Source: Geomobilimonas luticola (GTDB lineage: Bacteria > Desulfobacterota > Desulfuromonadia > Geobacterales > Geobacteraceae). From it: DNA of 64,000 bases. A program made the position numbers and the translations under genes. Below the pieces are notes generated by a model, which was not told the DNA's origin, did not search any database, and was given only the letters and a program-made list of their open reading frames with translations. Shown piece after piece: positions 8,866-19,241 of the stretch (position 1 is the first letter of the stretch; each line of letters begins with the position of its first letter). The stretch is taken from NCBI RefSeq assembly GCF_018476905.1, contig NZ_JAHCVK010000001.1:434001-498000 (forward strand). The letters are read 5' to 3'.

Positions 8866-10083
8866 CTACGGTCGCGACACCTCGCGCAGAATGGCGGTGA
8901 ACATGGTCTTCTGGGCGGCACGGGATGCGGAAAGGGCAATTTCCACGGAAGTTGACCCACCCCGCCGGTTCTGGAAACGGTGGAGTGTCGTTTCACCCAC
9001 CCCGCCTCCACTCCCCTCCCGGAGAAATTTCTGCATCCCCTTCTCCACCTCTGCTCCATCCACCAGGAAGTCGTAGTACCTTTCCCCGAGCAGTTCCTGC
9101 CTGCTGAGCCCGAACAGTCGCTCCGCCTCCGGGTTGGCGATGACGATCTTGCCATCCTCCAGAAAGGTGACGATGGCGGAGTGGGCCATCTCGATCATCC
9201 CCCGGTAACGCTCCTCCGATTCCTGCCGCTGGAGGGTCTTGTGCTCCAGCTCTTCCATCATGGTGTTGAAGGCGCCGACCAGCTGTCCCAGCTCGTCGTT
9301 GGACTTCTGGGGGATACGTTCGTCGAACTTTCCGGTCCGGGTGACCCGGGTGATGGTGGCGGACACGAGGGCGACGGGATTGATGACGGTACGGCGGATG
9401 AGTGCCCCCATGATCAGGATGATGATGAAGAAGATGACGGCGCGATAGAGGAGTTCCAGTTCCAGATTGGTGCCGATTTCCCGGTAGAGGTCGACCATCG
9501 GGATGGTCACGGAGACCGCTCCGATCACTTCGCCCAGTTTGTAGTCATAGGAAAAATGACCGCGGGGGAACAGGGCGCGGACGAAGGGAGGGGCGCTGTC
9601 GTAGTCGCCGTGGCATTCGAGACAGGACTTTTCCGCCACCATGGGGAGCATGTAGCGAAACGCCTCCTGTCCGCGTATCTTGATGACCCGGTAGGTTTCA
9701 CCCCCCGGCTTGCCGGCGAAGATCCGCAGCTGGGCGGTTTCGTAGTCGTCAGGGCGGTTGTCGGGGTTGCGGTAGCGCAGCGACACCTGGCGGACGTAGT
9801 ACTTGCTGCCGCTGGTGATCCGTTTAGCCACCCGGGTTGCCACCACCTGGGGGACGAGGGAATAGTTCTTTTCCGGTTCCCCGCGAACGACGCTGGACAT
9901 GTAATCCCTGGTTTCGATGATCTGGCGGGCGAAGCTGCGGGCGTTGTCCACGGCCACCTTGAGGATCAGCGCCTGCTGCCGCCGGTAGGTCATGAAGGCC
10001 GCGGCGAGGAAGAGGACGATGAGGAGCAGGGACATGATGATGTTGAATTTTGTGCTGATGTGCAGGTCGCGGAACCTGGTCAT
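8866..10083 (-). CDS. Heme-binding membrane sensor (DUF3365-HAMP-PAS) without an output domain
   Basis: A 405-residue protein. It has a transmembrane segment near residues 14-33, then a periplasmic DUF3365/Tll0287-like domain with a c-type heme motif CLECH at 154-158. A second membrane segment lies near 212-232, followed by HAMP (about 233-285) and one PAS domain (about 300-400). The protein stops directly after PAS (ILREVSRP) with no histidine kinase, GGDEF or methyl-accepting domain. The start at 10083 has TTGGAGG upstream and gives a clean first membrane helix. It may signal through a separate partner or may be a truncated kinase. It is convergent with msrA with only 42 bases between. Confidence 0.8.
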   Translation of the reverse strand: MTRFRDLHISTKFNIIMSLLLIVLFLAAAFMTYRRQQALILKVAVDNARSFARQIIETRDYMSSVVRGEPEKNYSLVPQVVATRVAKRITSGSKYYVRQVSLRYRNPDNRPDDYETAQLRIFAGKPGGETYRVIKIRGQEAFRYMLPMVAEKSCLECHGDYDSAPPFVRALFPRGHFSYDYKLGEVIGAVSVTIPMVDLYREIGTNLELELLYRAVIFFIIILIMGALIRRTVINPVALVSATITRVTRTGKFDERIPQKSNDELGQLVGAFNTMMEELEHKTLQRQESEERYRGMIEMAHSAIVTFLEDGKIVIANPEAERLFGLSRQELLGERYYDFLVDGAEVEKGMQKFLREGSGGGVGETTLHRFQNRRGGSTSVEIALSASRAAQKTMFTAILREVSRP

Positions 10084-10376
10084 GCTGGCCTCCAAGGGGG
10101 CGATTTCCCAGCAAGTATAGCCGGTGCGGTCCCGACCGCAAGCAAAACCTTTGCCAGGAGAGGGTGAGCACCGCACCCTCCTCGCCGTACGTCAGCGCGA
10201 AATGTTCGTGGGATTGGCCGTGTACCGCCGCAAAACGGGAGAAGAGAGGGATCGAAAGGAGAAAAATTCCTTTTCTTGAGGGATATTTTGTGGTACCGTG
10301 CGGTGCTCTCGGATCCGCGTGTCGTCTCCTGCCGCACCAGTCCCATAACTTACCGGAAAATAAAGTGTAACTCTTT
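10084..10376. other. Intergenic region between the divergent sensor and parA genes
   Basis: About 290 bases with no convincing gene. A GTGCGG...CCGCAC inverted repeat is present near 10298-10338. I see no clear sigma-70 promoter for parA and no parS-like site. Confidence 0.4.
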
Positions 10377-11150
10377 ATGGCAAAAGTGATTTGTGTCGCC
10401 AATCAGAAGGGGGGAGTGGGGAAGACCACCACCTCGGTCAATCTTGCCGCTTCCCTTGCCGCCGCGGAAAAGAAAACCCTTCTCATCGACATGGATCCCC
10501 AGGGGAACGCCAGCAGTGGTGTCGGTGTGGACAAGGGAGGGCTTGAAGAAACGGTCTACGACGTCCTCATCAACGAAATTGACCCGTCCGGTGCCATCCT
10601 TTCGACCGAGTTTGCCGGTCTCGATCTTCTGCCGGCTACCGCCGACCTGGCGGGGGCGGAGTTGGAACTGGTGGCGGCGATGGCCCGGGAGCTCAAGCTC
10701 AAACAGGCACTGGAAGCGATTCGCGGCAGGTATGACTATATCATCATCGACTGCCCTCCCTCCCTCAACCTCCTGACCATCAATTCCCTGACGGCGGCCG
10801 ATTCGGTCTTGATTCCCCTGCAATGCGAGTTTTACGCAATGGAGGGGTTGTCCCAGATACTCAATACCATTCGCCTTGTCCAGAAGGGGCTGAATGCCGC
10901 CCTGAAAATCGAGGGGATACTCCTTACCATGTTCGATGCCCGGAACAATATCTCTCGTCAGGTGAGCGAGGAGATCAGGACCCATTTCCCGCGGGAGACC
11001 TTTGCCGCCATGATTCCGCGGAATGTAAGGCTGTCCGAGGCTCCCAGCCACGGCAAACCGATCATCCTCTACGATATTACCTCCCGGGGAGCTGCCAGCT
11101 ACCTGGAGCTTGCCAAGGAAATCCTCAGGAAAGAGGGAAGCAATGGTTAA
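10377..11150 (+). CDS. parA: Chromosome partitioning ATPase ParA (Soj)
   Basis: A 257-residue protein with the deviant Walker A motif KGGVGKTTT near residue 10-18 (ANQKGGVGKTT), a Walker A' DMDPQGNAS and Walker B IIIDCPPS. This is the chromosomal Soj-type ParA without an N-terminal DNA-binding extension. It drives origin segregation with ParB. The ribosome site before the ATG is weak (AAGTG). parB overlaps its last 8 bases. The parAB pair is followed by the ATP synthase genes, an arrangement known from Geobacter. Confidence 0.95.
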   Translation: MAKVICVANQKGGVGKTTTSVNLAASLAAAEKKTLLIDMDPQGNASSGVGVDKGGLEETVYDVLINEIDPSGAILSTEFAGLDLLPATADLAGAELELVAAMARELKLKQALEAIRGRYDYIIIDCPPSLNLLTINSLTAADSVLIPLQCEFYAMEGLSQILNTIRLVQKGLNAALKIEGILLTMFDARNNISRQVSEEIRTHFPRETFAAMIPRNVRLSEAPSHGKPIILYDITSRGAASYLELAKEILRKEGSNG

Positions 11151-11982
11151 GAAGACCGGTCTGGGAAAGGGTATGGCGGCACTGCTGCCAGTGGCTGCGG
11201 AGGACAACGACAAGAGCTATTTCTCCTGCCCCATTGAAGAAATACGCCCGAACAAGGGGCAGCCGCGCAAGACCTTCGTGCCGGAGAAGCTGGAAGAGCT
11301 GGCGGCGTCCATCCGCGAAAAAGGGATTATTCAGCCCCTGGTGGTGCGCAAGAAGTCCGACCATTACGAACTGATTGCGGGGGAGCGCCGCTGGCGCGCT
11401 GCCCAGAAAGCGGGACTTCGTGACGTGCCGGTGGTCATCCAGGATGTGTCGGACGATACCGCCCTGGAGATGGCCCTCATCGAGAATATCCAGCGGGAGG
11501 ACCTTAACGCGGTGGAGGAGGCGGAAGCCTATCACGCTCTGCTGGACAAGTTCGATCTCTCCCAGGAGGAGCTGGCTAAAAGGGTTGGCAAGGAACGCTC
11601 CACCGTCGCCAACTCCCTGCGGCTGCTGAAGCTGCCGACGGAACTCAAGCGTGACATCGTGGAAGAGCGCCTTGCCATGGGCCATGCCCGCGCTCTCCTG
11701 GCGCTGGATTCGCCGGAACAGATGAAGCAGGCCCGGGAGGAGATTCTCAAGGGAGATCTGACGGTCCGGGCAGCGGAAAACCTGGTCAAACGGCTGAAGG
11801 CCAACAGACCGGCCAAAGCGGCGCCGAAACCCGATCCCCATGTCACTGATCTGGTGGAGCAACTGAAGCGGCACTTCAAGACCAGGGTCGCCATTCGCCA
11901 GAGTGGCAAGAAGGGGAAGATCGAGATATTCTATACCTCCCCGGGAGAGCTTGACCGGCTCCTCGATATCCTGAACAGATAA
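11143..11982 (+). CDS. parB: Chromosome partitioning protein ParB (Spo0J)
   Basis: A 279-residue protein beginning MVKKTGLGKGMAALLP. It has the ParB N-terminal CTPase region with GERRWRAA and ENIQREDLN, a helix-turn-helix (LSQEELAKRVGKERSTVANS) that reads parS sites, and a C-terminal dimerisation part. The ATG overlaps the end of parA (ATGGTTAA), and AAAGAGGGAAG precedes it. ParB loads on parS near the origin; no parS was noticed in this window. Confidence 0.95.
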   Translation: MVKKTGLGKGMAALLPVAAEDNDKSYFSCPIEEIRPNKGQPRKTFVPEKLEELAASIREKGIIQPLVVRKKSDHYELIAGERRWRAAQKAGLRDVPVVIQDVSDDTALEMALIENIQREDLNAVEEAEAYHALLDKFDLSQEELAKRVGKERSTVANSLRLLKLPTELKRDIVEERLAMGHARALLALDSPEQMKQAREEILKGDLTVRAAENLVKRLKANRPAKAAPKPDPHVTDLVEQLKRHFKTRVAIRQSGKKGKIEIFYTSPGELDRLLDILNR

Positions 11983-12035
11983 TCACAGCCTACAGCAGAA
12001 TTCCGGCAGACCGCTCCTCCAGGTGTATAAAAAAC

Positions 12036-12064
12036 TTGACATCCCACGTATCGTGTGATAGCTA
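12036..12064 (+). promoter_or_regulatory. Promoter of the atpF'-FHAGDC operon
   Basis: TTGACA (12036-12041), a 17-base spacer, then TAGCTA (12059-12064). It lies in the 161-base gap between parB and atpF'. The -35 is perfect; the -10 is moderate. Confidence 0.6.
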
Positions 12065-12104
12065 TCCTAAGCTTTTAGTCCGAGGTCCGCGAAGGGACGC
12101 CGGA

Positions 12105-12121
12105 TTGTATACTGTATACAA
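12105..12121 (+). promoter_or_regulatory. Palindromic operator-like site in the atp leader
   Basis: TTGTATACTGTATACAA is an 8+1+8 perfect palindrome located about 40 bases downstream of the predicted transcription start and 22 bases before atpF'. The same GTATAC-N-GTATAC core occurs at the nuo promoter (48421-48433). I did not see it elsewhere in the window. Placement suggests a repressor site. Confidence 0.6.
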
Positions 12122-12143
12122 AAGAACGACATGAGGTGGCAGG

Positions 12144-12569
12144 GTGATCAATCTAGATTTGACCTTCATTATCCAGCTGGTCAACTTCCTGGTGCTGGTA
12201 CTGATCCTGAACGTTTTCCTGTTCAAACCGATCCGCCGGGTGCTGGCAGACCGGGCGACCGAACTGAACGGTGCCCGGGAGCGGGCTGCTGAAGTTGACC
12301 GTGATGTGCAGGAAAAGGTGGCTCAGTACGAGGCACGTATGCGGGAGGCCAAGACTGCGGCCAATGGTGAGCGGGACGCCCTGAAGAAGGTGGCCCAGGC
12401 AGAAGAATCGGCCGTTCTCGAGAAGGCCCGGAAGGAAGCCGCCGATACTCTGGCGACCATCAAGGAGAAGGTGGCCAAAGAGACCGCCGATGCCAAGGAG
12501 CTGTTGCGTGAGCAGGCCCGCGGGCTCTCCCTCGAAATCTGCGAGAAAGTCCTTGGAAGGAGTCTGTAA
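12144..12569 (+). CDS. atpX: ATP synthase F0 subunit b' (AtpF')
   Basis: A 141-residue protein with an N-terminal membrane helix (residues about 5-25) and a long charged coiled-coil rest, the b-type peripheral stalk fold. It starts with GTG at 12144, and GAGGTGGCAGG provides the ribosome site. It is followed by a second, longer b subunit, so the stalk is a b/b' heterodimer as in phototrophs and Geobacter. It is the first gene of the F1 operon and lies downstream of a promoter and a palindromic operator. Confidence 0.9.
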   Translation: MINLDLTFIIQLVNFLVLVLILNVFLFKPIRRVLADRATELNGARERAAEVDRDVQEKVAQYEARMREAKTAANGERDALKKVAQAEESAVLEKARKEAADTLATIKEKVAKETADAKELLREQARGLSLEICEKVLGRSL

Positions 12570-12570
12570 G

Positions 12571-13191
12571 ATGAAATGCCGTGAGCGCAATACCGGCTGG
12601 AAATCGTGGGTCATGGCGGCAGCGGTCTGCCTGCTGCTGGTTGGACTGGCGGCGGCCGGTTTCGCCTCTGAAGGGGGAGAAGGTGCCCACCAGGGGGGTC
12701 ATGCTGCAGCCCAGATGAAGGATTTCATGTGGCGGGTCATCGACTTTGCCGCGCTTTTCATACTGATTGCCTGGGGCGTTAAGAAGGCTGACGTCAAAGG
12801 TTCCCTTGCCGCCCGACAGGTCGCCATCGAAAAGGCCCTCAGGGAAGCAGTTGCGGCCCGGGCCGAAGCGGAGCGGAAATTTGCCGAATACAGCGACCGG
12901 CTTGCCAAGGCTAATGCAGAGGTCGACGGGATTTGCGCCGCCATCAGGAAAGAGGGCGAGTTGGAAAAAGAGCGCATTGTCGCCGAAGCAAAGCTGACCG
13001 CAGAGCGCATCAAGGAGCAGGCCAAGCTGTCCGCCAGCCAGGAAGTGGCGCGGGCCCAGGCGGAGCTCAGGGGCGAGGCGGCCCGGCTTGCCGTTCAGCT
13101 TGCGGAGCAGACCCTCAGGGAGAAGATCAAGAAAGACGACCAGGATCGTCTGGTTGGCGAATATCTTACCAAGGTGGTGGAGTTACATTGA
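12571..13191 (+). CDS. atpF: ATP synthase F0 subunit b
   Basis: A 206-residue b subunit. It is longer than usual because two hydrophobic segments precede the coiled coil: residues about 15-32 ([20 protein letters not shown], signal-peptide-like with an A-x-S type end) and about 50-66 ([15 protein letters not shown]). The rest is an alanine- and glutamate-rich helix that forms the stalk. The ATG at 12571 has GGAAGGAG upstream and begins one base after the atpF' stop. The first segment may be a cleaved signal peptide. Confidence 0.93.
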   Translation: MKCRERNTGWKSWVMAAAVCLLLVGLAAAGFASEGGEGAHQGGHAAAQMKDFMWRVIDFAALFILIAWGVKKADVKGSLAARQVAIEKALREAVAARAEAERKFAEYSDRLAKANAEVDGICAAIRKEGELEKERIVAEAKLTAERIKEQAKLSASQEVARAQAELRGEAARLAVQLAEQTLREKIKKDDQDRLVGEYLTKVVELH

Positions 13192-13730
13192 TCACGAATG
13201 CTATTGCACGACGGTATGCCAAGGCGCTGGTGCAGCTGGCGGCTGAAGAGAGTGCGGTCGAGAAGTTCAACGGCGAACTCTCCCGGGTTGCGGCCCTGCT
13301 GGAAGCCAGCCCCGAACTTTCGTCCATGTTCAGCAACCCGGCCTACGGCATAGAAGCGAAAAAAGAGATCCTCAGGGATGTCATCGGCAAGGCTGGCCTC
13401 TCCACCATGGTGGGGAACTTTCTGCAGCTCCTTCTCGACCGGAACCGGATTGCCTTTCTCCCGCAGATTGCAGCAAGCTACAGCGCTTTTGCCGATGAGC
13501 TTTCCGGCATTATCCGGCCGGTGCTTACCTCAGGCATGCAGCTGGAGGCGGGACAGGTGGAAGAGATCAAGACGGCCCTTGCCAAATCCACCGGCAAGCA
13601 GGTCGTACTGCAGGTGGAGGTCGACCCCGCCCTGATCGGCGGCGTGGTGACCAAGATTGGCGACAAGGTGTATGACGGCAGTGTACGAACCCAGTTAGAC
13701 AGAATCGAAGATATATTACAGAAGGGGTGA
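13188..13730 (+). CDS. atpH: ATP synthase F1 subunit delta
   Basis: A 180-residue delta/OSCP subunit. I place the start at the TTG at 13188, overlapping the atpF stop (TTGA), because the family begins with (M)[13 protein letters not shown] and the reading upstream of it belongs to atpF in another frame. The C-terminal signature ([20 protein letters not shown]) is clear. It links the b/b' stalk to the alpha3-beta3 head. Confidence 0.93.
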   Translation: MITNAIARRYAKALVQLAAEESAVEKFNGELSRVAALLEASPELSSMFSNPAYGIEAKKEILRDVIGKAGLSTMVGNFLQLLLDRNRIAFLPQIAASYSAFADELSGIIRPVLTSGMQLEAGQVEEIKTALAKSTGKQVVLQVEVDPALIGGVVTKIGDKVYDGSVRTQLDRIEDILQKG

Positions 13731-13739
13731 GATCTTTCT

Positions 13740-15251
13740 ATGGAAATCAGAGCGGAAGAAATCAGCGAAATTATCAGGAAGCAGATCAAGGAGTACGGCA
13801 AGGAAGTGGCGGTCGCCGAGACCGGCACCATCATCTCCGTCGGTGACGGTATTGCGCGTATCCATGGTCTCGACAAGGCGATGGCCGGCGAGTTGCTGGA
13901 GTTCCCGGGCGGGGTTTCCGGGATGGTTCTCAACCTGGAAGAAGACAACGTTGGTGCCGCCATTCTCGGTGAGAACAACGAGACCATCAAGGAAGGCGCC
14001 ACGGTCAAGCGTACCGGCAGAATCGTCGAGGTTCCGGTAGGCGAGGCCCTTATCGGCCGCGTTGTCAACGCCATCGGCCAGCCGATCGACGGCAAGGGCC
14101 CGATCAACACCGACAAGTTCGGCAAGGTCGAAGTGAAGGCCCCCGGCATCGTCAAACGCAAGTCGGTCCATCAGCCGATGCAGACCGGCCTCAAGGCCAT
14201 CGACTCCATGGTTCCGGTAGGCCGCGGTCAGCGTGAGCTTATCATCGGTGACCGGCAGACCGGCAAGACTGCCGTTGCCCTCGACACCATCATCAACCAG
14301 AAGGGCGGAGACGTTGTCTGCATTTACGTCGCCATCGGGCAGAAGCGTTCCACCGTTGCCCAAGTTGTGAGCAAGCTGCAGGAACACGGCGCCATGGATT
14401 ATACCATAGTCGTGGCGGCAACCGCTTCCGAGCCCGCGCCGCTTCAGTTCATCGCGCCGTACACTGGTGTGACCATGGGTGAATACTTCCGCGACAACGG
14501 CAAGCATGCCCTCATCATTTACGATGACCTTTCCAAGCAGGCGGTCGCCTACCGGCAGCTTTCCCTGCTCCTCCGTCGTCCCCCCGGGCGCGAAGCCTAT
14601 CCGGGTGACGTCTTCTATCTCCACAGCCGTCTCCTCGAGCGTGCCGCCAAGCTTTCCGACGACTGCGGTGCCGGTTCCATGACAGCACTTCCCATCATCG
14701 AGACCCAGGCCGGTGACGTTTCCGCCTACATTCCGACCAACGTCATCTCCATTACTGACGGCCAGATCTACCTGGAGTCCGACCTGTTCTACTCCGGTGT
14801 CCGTCCCGCCATCAACGTCGGTCTTTCCGTCTCCCGCGTCGGCGGTTCCGCCCAGGTAAAGGCCATGAAGCAGGTTGCCGGCACGCTGCGCCTCAATCTG
14901 GCCCAGTACCGCGAGATGGCAGCCTTTGCCCAGTTTGGTTCCGACCTGGACAAGGCGACCCAGATGCAGCTGGCCCGGGGCGAGCGTCTCGTAGAGATTC
15001 TCAAGCAGCCCCAGTATCGGCCGATTCCCAATGAGAAGCAGGTCCTCATAATCTTCGCGGCCAACAACGGCTTCCTGGATGAATACCCGGTTGCTTCCCT
15101 GCGGCGTTATGAGACCGAACTCTATACGTTCTTCGATGCTAGAAAGGGCGATGTTCTGGCCGAGCTGCGCGATAAAAAGGCCATCGACGACGACCTGAAG
15201 GCCAAGATTATTGCCGCTCTGGAAGAGTTCAAGAAAGAATTTACCGCGTAA
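13740..15251 (+). CDS. atpA: ATP synthase F1 subunit alpha
   Basis: A 503-residue alpha subunit. It has the P-loop GDRQTGKT near residue 169-176, the non-catalytic nucleotide site motif, and the ATP synthase alpha/beta signature [17 protein letters not shown] (about 358-374). The length is standard. The spacing to atpH is 9 bases. Confidence 0.98.
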   Translation: MEIRAEEISEIIRKQIKEYGKEVAVAETGTIISVGDGIARIHGLDKAMAGELLEFPGGVSGMVLNLEEDNVGAAILGENNETIKEGATVKRTGRIVEVPVGEALIGRVVNAIGQPIDGKGPINTDKFGKVEVKAPGIVKRKSVHQPMQTGLKAIDSMVPVGRGQRELIIGDRQTGKTAVALDTIINQKGGDVVCIYVAIGQKRSTVAQVVSKLQEHGAMDYTIVVAATASEPAPLQFIAPYTGVTMGEYFRDNGKHALIIYDDLSKQAVAYRQLSLLLRRPPGREAYPGDVFYLHSRLLERAAKLSDDCGAGSMTALPIIETQAGDVSAYIPTNVISITDGQIYLESDLFYSGVRPAINVGLSVSRVGGSAQVKAMKQVAGTLRLNLAQYREMAAFAQFGSDLDKATQMQLARGERLVEILKQPQYRPIPNEKQVLIIFAANNGFLDEYPVASLRRYETELYTFFDARKGDVLAELRDKKAIDDDLKAKIIAALEEFKKEFTA

Positions 15252-15271
15252 CGTAAGGACGGGATCTCCGT

Positions 15272-16135
15272 ATGGCAAGCCTTAAAAGTATCAAAAAGCG
15301 CATAGTGTCGGTTAAAAATACCCGACAGATCACCAAGGCCATGAAAATGGTCTCGGCGGCCAAACTGCGCCGTGCCCAGGAAAACGTGGTCGCAGCCCGC
15401 CCCTACGCCAAGAAGCTCGGCGAAGTCCTGGAGCGGCTGGCCAAGAGCCAAGATGGTGACAGCAGCCCGCTCATGCAGAAGCGGCCGGCCGAAAAGGCCC
15501 TTCTCATCGTGGTCACCTCTGACCGCGGCCTGTGCGGCGGCTTCAACGCTAATATCTGCAAAGCTGCCGAGCGTTTCGTCAAGGAGCGAAGTGCCGAATT
15601 CTCCGAGATCGGCGTGATGACGGTGGGGAGGAAGGGGTTCGAGTTCCTGAAAAACCGCCGCACGGTCTACAAGAACTACAGCAACATCTTCTCCAGTCTC
15701 AGCTATCAGACCGCTGCCCTCCTTGGGCAGGAAGTGATCGAAGGCTTTCTGAACGAGGAGTACGACCAGGTCTTTATCCTCTACAATGCCTTCCGGAGCG
15801 TCATGTCCCAGGATATCACCCTGGAGCAGCTTCTTCCCATCACACCCGCTGAATCTGAAGAAGGGGAGTATGCACCGGAGTACATCTACGAACCCTCCAA
15901 GGGGGAACTCCTGGCGGAGTTGCTTCCCAAGCACATAGAGGTGCAGATATTCAAGTCGCTGCTGGAGTCCGTCGCTTCCGAACACGGAGCCCGCATGACC
16001 GCCATGGACAGCGCCTCGAAAAATGCCACGGAGATGATCGGCAAGCTGACCCTGCAGTACAACAGGGCACGTCAGGCGGCCATCACAACGGAGCTGATGG
16101 AAATTATCTCCGGCGCCGAATCAATCAAAGGCTAA
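15272..16135 (+). CDS. atpG: ATP synthase F1 subunit gamma
   Basis: A 287-residue rotor shaft subunit. It begins [20 protein letters not shown] with the conserved [18 protein letters not shown]-type helix, contains [10 protein letters not shown], and ends with the signature [21 protein letters not shown] and the typical [12 protein letters not shown]. It couples rotation of the c-ring to the catalytic head. Confidence 0.98.
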   Translation: MASLKSIKKRIVSVKNTRQITKAMKMVSAAKLRRAQENVVAARPYAKKLGEVLERLAKSQDGDSSPLMQKRPAEKALLIVVTSDRGLCGGFNANICKAAERFVKERSAEFSEIGVMTVGRKGFEFLKNRRTVYKNYSNIFSSLSYQTAALLGQEVIEGFLNEEYDQVFILYNAFRSVMSQDITLEQLLPITPAESEEGEYAPEYIYEPSKGELLAELLPKHIEVQIFKSLLESVASEHGARMTAMDSASKNATEMIGKLTLQYNRARQAAITTELMEIISGAESIKG

Positions 16136-16155
16136 TTTAGGACTTTACACAATAG

Positions 16156-17604
<1,449 letters not shown>

Positions 17605-17636
17605 ATTAGTCAGGCACGTGGCATCAGGCTCTAGGC

Positions 17637-17664
17637 TCCACTGCCCAGCGTCCACTGCCCAACG
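17637..17664 (+). repeat. Tandem 14-bp repeat between atpD and atpC
   Basis: TCCACTGCCCAGCG is followed directly by TCCACTGCCCAACG, one mismatch apart. The surrounding bases (GGCTCTAGGCTCCACTGCCC) look like dispersed low-complexity repeats. Confidence 0.6.
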
Positions 17665-17681
17665 CCCAAAGGGTTTGATAT

Positions 17682-18098
17682 ATGGCTGAAAAACTGAAAC
17701 TTGAACTGGTAACACCCTATAAAAAGGTTCTTTCCGAAGAGGTGGACGAGATCACGGCTGCCGGCGCCATCGGTGAATTCGGCGTGCTGCCGGGACATGC
17801 ACCGTTTCTTACTTCCCTCAGAATCGGCGAGTTTGTCTATAAGAAAGATGGTGTGGTCAGCCATCTGGCCGTGAACTGGGGATACTTCGAGGTCGAGGAC
17901 GACAAGGTGACGGTCCTGGTGCAAACCGCGGAACGGGCAGACGAAATCGACCTTGAGCGTGCCAAGGCCGCACTCGGACGCGCTGAAGAGGCGTTGAAGC
18001 GATTGAACCCCGAGGACAAGCAGTTCCGTGTCTATGAAGCCGCGTTGGAGCGGGCCGTGACCAGGATACAGGTTGCCGGCAAGACGGGCGGCAGATAG
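17682..18098 (+). CDS. atpC: ATP synthase F1 subunit epsilon
   Basis: A 138-residue epsilon subunit: N-terminal beta-barrel with FGVLPGHAPFLTSL, then a C-terminal two-helix hairpin (DLERAKAALGRAEEALKRL) that can inhibit ATP hydrolysis. It is the last gene of the operon and is followed by a strong terminator. Confidence 0.96.
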   Translation: MAEKLKLELVTPYKKVLSEEVDEITAAGAIGEFGVLPGHAPFLTSLRIGEFVYKKDGVVSHLAVNWGYFEVEDDKVTVLVQTAERADEIDLERAKAALGRAEEALKRLNPEDKQFRVYEAALERAVTRIQVAGKTGGR

Positions 18099-18120
18099 AC
18101 GGGAGTTACGAAGTGGTACA

Positions 18121-18150
18121 AAAGAGTGGCGAATCGCCACTCTTTTTTTT
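18121..18150 (+). terminator. Terminator of the atpF'-C operon
   Basis: AAAGAGTGGCG and CGCCACTCTTT form a perfect stem around AAT, followed by a run of eight T residues in total. Confidence 0.95.
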
Positions 18151-18218
18151 TGCCGGCGGAACAGGACGCTGTTGTATAATCGCAACTTCCTGACCGTAGG
18201 GGAGGCAGCGAGGCAACG

Positions 18219-19241
18219 ATGAAACGACCAATCATAGCTGTTACCATGGGAGATCCGACCGGCATCGGGCCGGAAATAATCGCCAGGGCACTCCGTGACT
18301 CCGAGGTGCTGCTCAGCTGCCGGCATCTGGTGCTCGGCGACCTATCGGCCATGGAGCGGGCGCTCGCCATAACCGGTGAACCTTCACGGATTGAGGTTCT
18401 CGATCACGGCATGCCCCCGGTGGACGACCGTCCCGACCGCATCTACCTGCGGCCCCTGTCGTACCTGTCGCCTGCTGATATGGTGTTCGGTGCACCTTCT
18501 CCCGCAAGTGGCGCGGCCATGTACGACTATATAACGACGGCGGCGAAACTCTGCCTTGCCGGCGCGGTTGCTGGGATGGCCACAGCTCCCATCAACAAGG
18601 AGGCGCTCAACCGGGCCGGTCACCACTACCCGGGGCATACCGAACTCCTGGCGGAGCTGACGGGCACGGAGCAGTTCGTCATGATGCTCGCCGGCGACCG
18701 TCTGCGGGTGGCACTCGTCACCATCCACGAGGCGCTGGCCGATGTTCCCCGGCTAGTGACCTTCGATCGGGTGCTGTCCACCATCAGGACCACCCACCGG
18801 GATGTGAACCGCTATTTCAGCGCCAATCCCCGACTTGCGGTACTTTCCCTCAATCCTCACTGCGGCGAAGGGGGGCTGTTCGGCGCTGAGGAGACTCGAG
18901 TCATTTCCCCTGCCATAGCTGCTGCCCGTGCCGAAGGGATCGATGCGGTCGGCCCGCTTTCTGCCGACACTCTCTTCCACTTTGCGGCACAGGGTGGGTA
19001 CGATGCCGTGGTCTGCATGTACCATGATCAGGGCCTTATCCCGTTGAAACTCCTCCATTTCGACGACGGCGTCAACGTCACCCTGGGGCTCCCCATCATC
19101 CGTACGTCCGTTGACCATGGAACGGCCTACGACCTGGCGGGAACCGGAAAGGCCAACTTCCGAAGCATGGTCGCGGCTATTCTGATGGCTGCCCGGATGG
19201 CGTCTGTGCGGGACAGGGGTCAGGGGAAGGGAGAGCCATGA
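18219..19241 (+). CDS. pdxA: 4-hydroxythreonine-4-phosphate dehydrogenase PdxA
   Basis: A 340-residue metal- and NAD-dependent dehydrogenase of pyridoxal phosphate synthesis. Family motifs are present: GDPTGIGPE near residue 11, TAPINKEALNRAGHHYPGHTE with metal-binding His, LNPHCGEGG, and the C-terminal GLPIIRTSVDHGTAYD with the last metal His. GGGGAGG lies upstream of the ATG, and a TATAAT hexamer at 18175-18180 suggests its own promoter, but no good -35 is seen. mtgA overlaps its stop (ATGA). Confidence 0.96.
   Translation: MKRPIIAVTMGDPTGIGPEIIARALRDSEVLLSCRHLVLGDLSAMERALAITGEPSRIEVLDHGMPPVDDRPDRIYLRPLSYLSPADMVFGAPSPASGAAMYDYITTAAKLCLAGAVAGMATAPINKEALNRAGHHYPGHTELLAELTGTEQFVMMLAGDRLRVALVTIHEALADVPRLVTFDRVLSTIRTTHRDVNRYFSANPRLAVLSLNPHCGEGGLFGAEETRVISPAIAAARAEGIDAVGPLSADTLFHFAAQGGYDAVVCMYHDQGLIPLKLLHFDDGVNVTLGLPIIRTSVDHGTAYDLAGTGKANFRSMVAAILMAARMASVRDRGQGKGEP

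Noticed and set aside
10377-11982. parS sites near parAB
   Set aside because: No GTTTCAC-type inverted repeat was found in the region; parS sites probably lie elsewhere.
13716-15278. Long open frame antisense to atpA
   Set aside because: A shadow of the alpha subunit gene; the same pattern occurs opposite atpD and nuoF.
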